The notes below the pieces were generated by a model. The model was not told the origin of the DNA. It searched no databases and saw only the letters and a program-made list of their open reading frames with translations. Both the position numbers and the translations under genes were made by a program. Below, in pieces: positions 60,146 to 64,000 of a DNA stretch of 64,000 bases; positions within the stretch are counted from its first letter, which is position 1, and each line of letters starts with the position of its first letter. The DNA is from Daucus carota subsp. sativus (taxonomy: Eukaryota > Streptophyta > Magnoliopsida > Apiales > Apiaceae): assembly GCF_001625215.2 (NCBI RefSeq), contig NC_030383.2, positions 13,714,779-13,778,778 of the forward strand, read 5' to 3'.

Positions 60146-60424
60146 ATACAACTTCTATCCAGTCTCGACCTCAAGAAAACTCCTCAGCTATTGGAACTGG
60201 TGGAAGGTGAGAAGGTCTCAAGAAACACACGTTTGGTTTCCTGTTCTTTCTATAACATATTTGAGTGTTGTCTTCTTCCTGCCATAATATTTATTTATTA
60301 TTTTCAGGATGTCGAGGAGCTCATGAGTTTAGCTCCAGAAAAGGTTGTCCTAAAATGGATGAACTTTCATTTGAAGAAAGCCGGATATGAATAGGAGGTT
60401 ACCAATTTTTCTTCGGATTTAAAG
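60146..60424 (+). pseudogene. Fimbrin (actin-bundling protein) fragment
   Basis: Two pieces: 60146-60206 reads [20 protein letters not shown]; 60308-60424 reads [28 protein letters not shown], then a TAG where Lys is expected, then VTNFSSDLK before a GT. This is a calponin-homology domain segment of plant fimbrin. The join between the two pieces is out of frame in its present form and the TAG truncates it. Flanking exons are missing. Confidence 0.82.
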
Positions 60425-60780
60425 GTGAGGGATAAATTTGTCAAAATCCAGTCACAGTGGAAGTGTGGAACTTATTCATATCTTCAGTAGTAAAGATATA
60501 ACATTTTTTATCTATCTGACGAGATGAATTTCTTAAAGTAAACTTTGTTATTGCTAGATTCATCAACGATTGTATTCTATATAGTGATTTGGGCTGAATG
60601 AGTGCGATTTTGACAAGGTTTGATGATAGGCAAAAAAACAGTGACGTGGGTTGTGGGGACAGTTAAATATATGCTTTTACTGCAAGATGTAACCGCTATT
60701 TTTCTCATATTCCTGTGTAATATTATTTCAAGGGTGATAAGTGTTTGATAACATTCTATGCATTTCTGGAAATTTCGCAG

Positions 60781-60976
60781 GGAAAAGGTAATAATCCCGG
60801 CATCGAAGCCGTATATCTCCTTGATTGGAAATCAGAATGTAGCAAGACAAACAGTGATAGCTTAGGGTGACAAAGCTTCTGATATATCCAAGGATGGCAT
60901 TGTTCTTGGCACCTACAGATCATCTTCCATCACTGTCCTATTCGATTACTTCTGAGCGGCTGGGATCACTTTCGAG
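60781..60976 (+). pseudogene. Pectinesterase fragment
   Basis: One exon piece after a CAG acceptor: EKVIIPASKPYISLIGNQNV, ARQTVIA, stop (TAG for the expected Trp), GDKASDISKDGIVLGTYRSS, SITVLFDYF, stop (TGA for the expected Cys), AAGITFE, then GT. It matches the part of plant pectin methylesterases before the catalytic motifs. Two nonsense changes make it a clear pseudogene fragment. Confidence 0.85.
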
Positions 60977-62497
60977 GTACTTATCAGGCCCTTTCTTAGT
61001 AACTGAATTATTCACATTTGGTTAGTATGTGATGTTATGACGAGGTTTAGCTCATTGATAAAATCTGGTGAATGTTTGCAACTGCTCACAAGAAAAAAAA
61101 TTGTTTATACTTTATATCGTGCAGGAAAGACGACGGTAGTCCATTATCACTACTCACAAACTTTTTAAAGATGAATTGGGTCAAAATTCTCTAAGAATAA
61201 AAGAAAATACGATCATCTATTTAACAGTCCTAGAGGCTTCACCCTCTCAAGATTTAAGTCTTTATGTTTTGTAAATTTATTTTTACGGAAGATAATTATG
61301 CGCAGACTTGGTGTGTCTGGAGGTTCTGTCCAATCACTTTTTTTCAAAAACTTAAATTATTAGTCACCCACATCGTTGCATGTGTAACAGAAATAAGATC
61401 CATTCAGTTTTAATTTAGGGAAGTTGATTCCATGCTGCCTGTTTTTTCTTAATGTCGGTGTACCACTCTCCCCTAAAAAGATGTAGAAAGGGAGTTATCA
61501 AGTCAGGTCTTGGTCTCCATTAAGAGATTAAGACTGAGAAGAGAAAGAATAGAATTTATAAATTTGTTTTGTACATTGTCTGATTCGTAAGTGTGTTGTG
61601 GATCATTCGGCAATTTAATACAAGGGGAACAAAATTATGGAAGAGAAATGTCACCTTGAGCTTGGTGAGGTGATTTAATTTTTCATTTATATGTGTTGTC
61701 ATAGATAGTTTCAGTTTTAGATTATATCTAGAATATGAATGTCGATATAGAAATGTCCTTTATTTTTTCAGTTTAAATCTATATATTGCAATTTGGCCTG
61801 GCTATGCAATAAAACTTCACCTAATCGAAAACGAAATTGAAAGACAGTTGTTTGTACCTTGAGAATATTTTTGATAGAACTTTTACATATCTATCTATAT
61901 GTTTATTGTTAAGTATCTCATGTTAAGGTTAGTTGTGCTGAAACTTTTTGGATTAAAGCATCCTCCTATTTGGTTTTCTATTCGATATGTTATACTGACT
62001 TTCAGAGTTTTATTTAGTCACTGCCAATGTTGTAATTGTTTTGTAAGTGTTGAATTCCTAAATATGTTTTAGAGTAAGCATAAAAAACTATACTATATAC
62101 TTTTTCATAAGCATCTGTGGCTGTGTATCTCTTTCATCAAATGAATGGTTTTCGGTTTACAAGCTGTGTTGCTATACATGCCTGTAGAGAAATAACAGAC
62201 TGTTGTTTGACATTTTATGTCACAAATAGTTGAGATATAATCATTTTATCTCTTTCATCTGTGGCTAGCTTTTAGTGCACCACCTGCTCACAATTAACGA
62301 AGGAATTTTAGGTGGTGGAAGTAGCAACTCCAGAGAATGTTAATGTTAAAATTTGTTTTTCGTTTTAGGTGTGTAAATTAGTTGTCTGTGTATAACTCTT
62401 ACTATGTTACTATAAACCACTAAATGTTCCTTTTCCTTTTATTCTTTTGCGAAGTAACCTCCAACTGCTGCTACTGTGTTTATGTTCCTGCTACTAT

Positions 62498-62554
<57 letters not shown>

Positions 62555-63246
62555 TATATATATATATATGTTTATATATATTCTTAAATGACTTTTTGTT
62601 GTGTCCGAGAGAATCAACTCCTAAGTCTTGGCTACTAAAAATGCCTATAATAATACTGTTGTGTGACATTTTATGTCCCAAATAGTTGACATATAATCAT
62701 TAAAAGTATTACCAAAGTATTCTCGGGAATCTAATATAATGGAAGGCCTGGTGTTATTAATTGGTGGTTAGTTTTAAATATTTTGCCTAGATTATTTATT
62801 TTATAAGGTCTTATATACCTTTAAAAGACTACGCTTAGGATAACCATGAACGACTTGCTCCGCTGGATTACATTGTAGCATTGAAAAATGATGAATTTGT
62901 TTATACTTATGATAACGTGGCAAAAGTAGTGCAGGGTCACCTAAAATCTCCCTCCCTCCCTCCCTCCCTCCCTGTCTTTTAGCTGAAGTGCCGTTTTCTA
63001 TAATTTGAATCAATTGGTGATATAGGTTTTGTATCATCAAATATGTCATATGTTGGCATTTCATATAGATGTGCTGTCATTTGTTTGTCAGCAATATAGT
63101 TGTGCTATTTTTTGATATACTCCTAGGTAATGTTTAAATTTAATGTTGCTCATTATAAGGAGTGTCATAATACTGCACTTTTTAATTTGTTTATAAAAAA
63201 TGTAGGTGCATAGTCCCTTATTCATTCGTCATCTTCACTCTACAGC
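60977..63246 (+). other. Non-coding stretch inside the putative Helitron
   Basis: AT-rich. Holds a short duplicated segment (62207-62245 and 62659-62702, sharing GACATTTTATGTC and AATAGTTGA), a long (TA)n microsatellite at 62501-62551 and a (CCCT)n run at about 62949-62973. A piece at about 61130-61200 after a CAG acceptor was not identified. Confidence 0.5.
62501..62551. repeat. (TA)n microsatellite
   Basis: About 25 uninterrupted TA units, continued by two short TA runs split by TGTT. Confidence 0.9.
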
Positions 63247-63407
63247 ATGGCAATGGTGGATGAGGCCGTGTCGTATCAAAACCTGGCAAGCCTTAACAGT
63301 ACAAAGACGGACCGGAAGATTTTGATCCGTGTAACCAGACTGTGGTTGTCTATATCTGTTGAAGATGAATCTTTTGATGGAGCCAATCTTATTTTTCTTG
63401 ATTCAAG
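63247..63407 (+). pseudogene. RPA-like single-strand DNA-binding protein fragment
   Basis: From an ATG after a leader-like CTCTACAGC: MAMVDEAVSYQNLASLNSTK, TDRKILIRVTRLWLSI, then EDESFDGANLIFLDS. This fits the first OB-fold of plant replication protein A1-like genes (short N-terminus, K-IRVRVTR.W, L.LIDE). Plant Helitrons themselves often encode such RPA-like proteins, so this may be a relic of the element's own gene instead of a host capture. It stops where HD-Zip sequence begins. Confidence 0.65.
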
Positions 63408-63550
63408 GTGCTAACATTGAACCTGAGAGGAGAATGCTGGCTAGATTTTTAGGACTACAGTCCAGCAAAATTGTTTTTTGGTTCCAGAACAGGAGGTCTT
63501 GTTTGAAGACTAAGCAATTACAGGGCGATTATAATATTCTCACAAGACAT
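63408..63550 (+). pseudogene. HD-Zip homeodomain fragment
   Basis: Reads GANIEPERRMLARFLGLQSS, KIVFWFQNRRSCLKTKQLQG, DYNIL: homeodomain helix 2 to recognition helix 3 (WFQNRR) and the start of the leucine zipper of a class I HD-Zip factor. Helix 1 and the rest of the zipper are missing. Cys replaces Ala in the usual NRRARWKTKQLE. It lies in a different frame from the RPA-like piece directly upstream, so the junction is a fragment-to-fragment fusion. Confidence 0.82.
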
Positions 63551-63599
63551 ATATATTTTAAATTAGAATTTATGGAAATCAAAAATTGTTATCCATAAT

Positions 63600-64000
63600 A
63601 AAAAGTGAGCATCTAAAATATTTGTACAATATTATATTAATTTATTTATTTGTCAAAACATCTTTGCTTTTTCTTTGTATCCTTATATCTTTACAATATC
63701 AATTTAATACTTAACATTATAATTTTTTCTGACTTTGAACAAAGTTATGACTTACAAGTTTTTAGTTAAATTAATTTAACTTTTGAGTTTTGGAATGTCG
63801 ACCAACTATGTACACATAGTTCTATCATTGAAATATTATTGAATTGGCGATTAGGTGATATTGGTATATCTTACTTGATAAATATTTTTCAATATACACT
63901 TTTATGTATTTTTTTAATAATTATAAATTTTGATATAAAGGAATATTAAGATTAAATTGTATATCTCAACAAAGATTTAATAAAATAATTTTATTTTATC
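63600..64000. other. AT-rich window end, nothing recognised
   Basis: No coding and no Helitron hairpin or CTRR end seen. Confidence 0.5.

Larger units (their letters stand above)
57257..64000 (+). mobile_element. Putative gene-capturing Helitron, 3' end outside the window
   Basis: Begins A|TCTATACTATACTATAATAAG, matching the 5' terminus of the Helitron in the eIF1 intron (TCTATACTATACTATTAAAG). Downstream, over 6 kb and all on the plus strand, come pieces of PLC, ALG1, fimbrin, pectinesterase, an RPA-like gene and an HD-Zip gene, each incomplete at both ends and with introns kept. No hairpin-CTRR end is visible before 64000, so the right border is not seen and part of the stretch may belong to something else. 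The 5' end and the fragments are seen; Helitron capture as their cause is inference. Confidence 0.6.

Overview
This is nuclear DNA of a flowering plant. Spliced genes with GT-AG introns, plastid and mitochondrial targeting proteins, a COBRA-like wall protein, early nodulin-like proteins, plant LTR retrotransposons, Helitrons, MITEs and an inserted chloroplast tRNA fragment all point to a eudicot. The species cannot be fixed from the sequence alone.

Layout. 1.6-6.7 kb: translation initiation factor eIF1 (+), whose 4.5-kb last intron is filled with tandem or nested Helitron remnants. 6.9-10.2 kb: MITEs. 10.7-12.7 kb: thiamine thiazole synthase THI1 (+). 13.8-16.1 kb: COBRA-like protein of the COBL7 type (+), with a 188-bp TRIM-like element in its only intron. 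17.0-17.7 and 43.4-44.2 kb: two tandem early nodulin-like (phytocyanin-fold) paralogues (+), now pushed 25 kb apart by transposons. Between them lie a Mutator-like element (18.5-19.6 kb) and a nested retrotransposon block (20.06-42.67 kb). In that block, a Ty3/gypsy element of Tat type (minus strand) has a 5-bp target duplication, interrupted gag-pro-RT-RNaseH-integrase frames and a spliced accessory gene on the opposite strand. Its 3' LTR is interrupted by a young, non-autonomous Ty1/copia (Sirevirus-like) element with two 2,238-bp LTRs.

44.8-51.3 kb: a 15-exon membrane-anchored protein disulfide isomerase of the PDI5-3/5-4 type (minus). One intron carries a PIF/Harbinger-like MITE that itself contains a piece of chloroplast DNA (trnA-UGC and its intron). 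52.5-56.4 kb: electron transfer flavoprotein alpha subunit (+), divergent from the PDI gene. 57.1 kb: an intact tRNA-Gly(CCC).

57.26 kb to near the window end: a Helitron-type 5' end followed by same-strand fragments of unrelated genes: phosphoinositide phospholipase C, ALG1 mannosyltransferase, fimbrin, pectinesterase, an RPA-like single-strand DNA-binding protein and an HD-Zip homeobox protein. Exon-intron structure is kept in the multi-exon pieces. This looks like a gene-capturing Helitron whose 3' end lies outside the window.

The host genes are unrelated housekeeping or wall genes and form no pathway or operon. The interest lies in the transposon biology: an antisense spliced gene in a gypsy element, palindromic W-box-rich LTRs, a gene-fragment-collecting Helitron, and very small or nested insertions inside introns.
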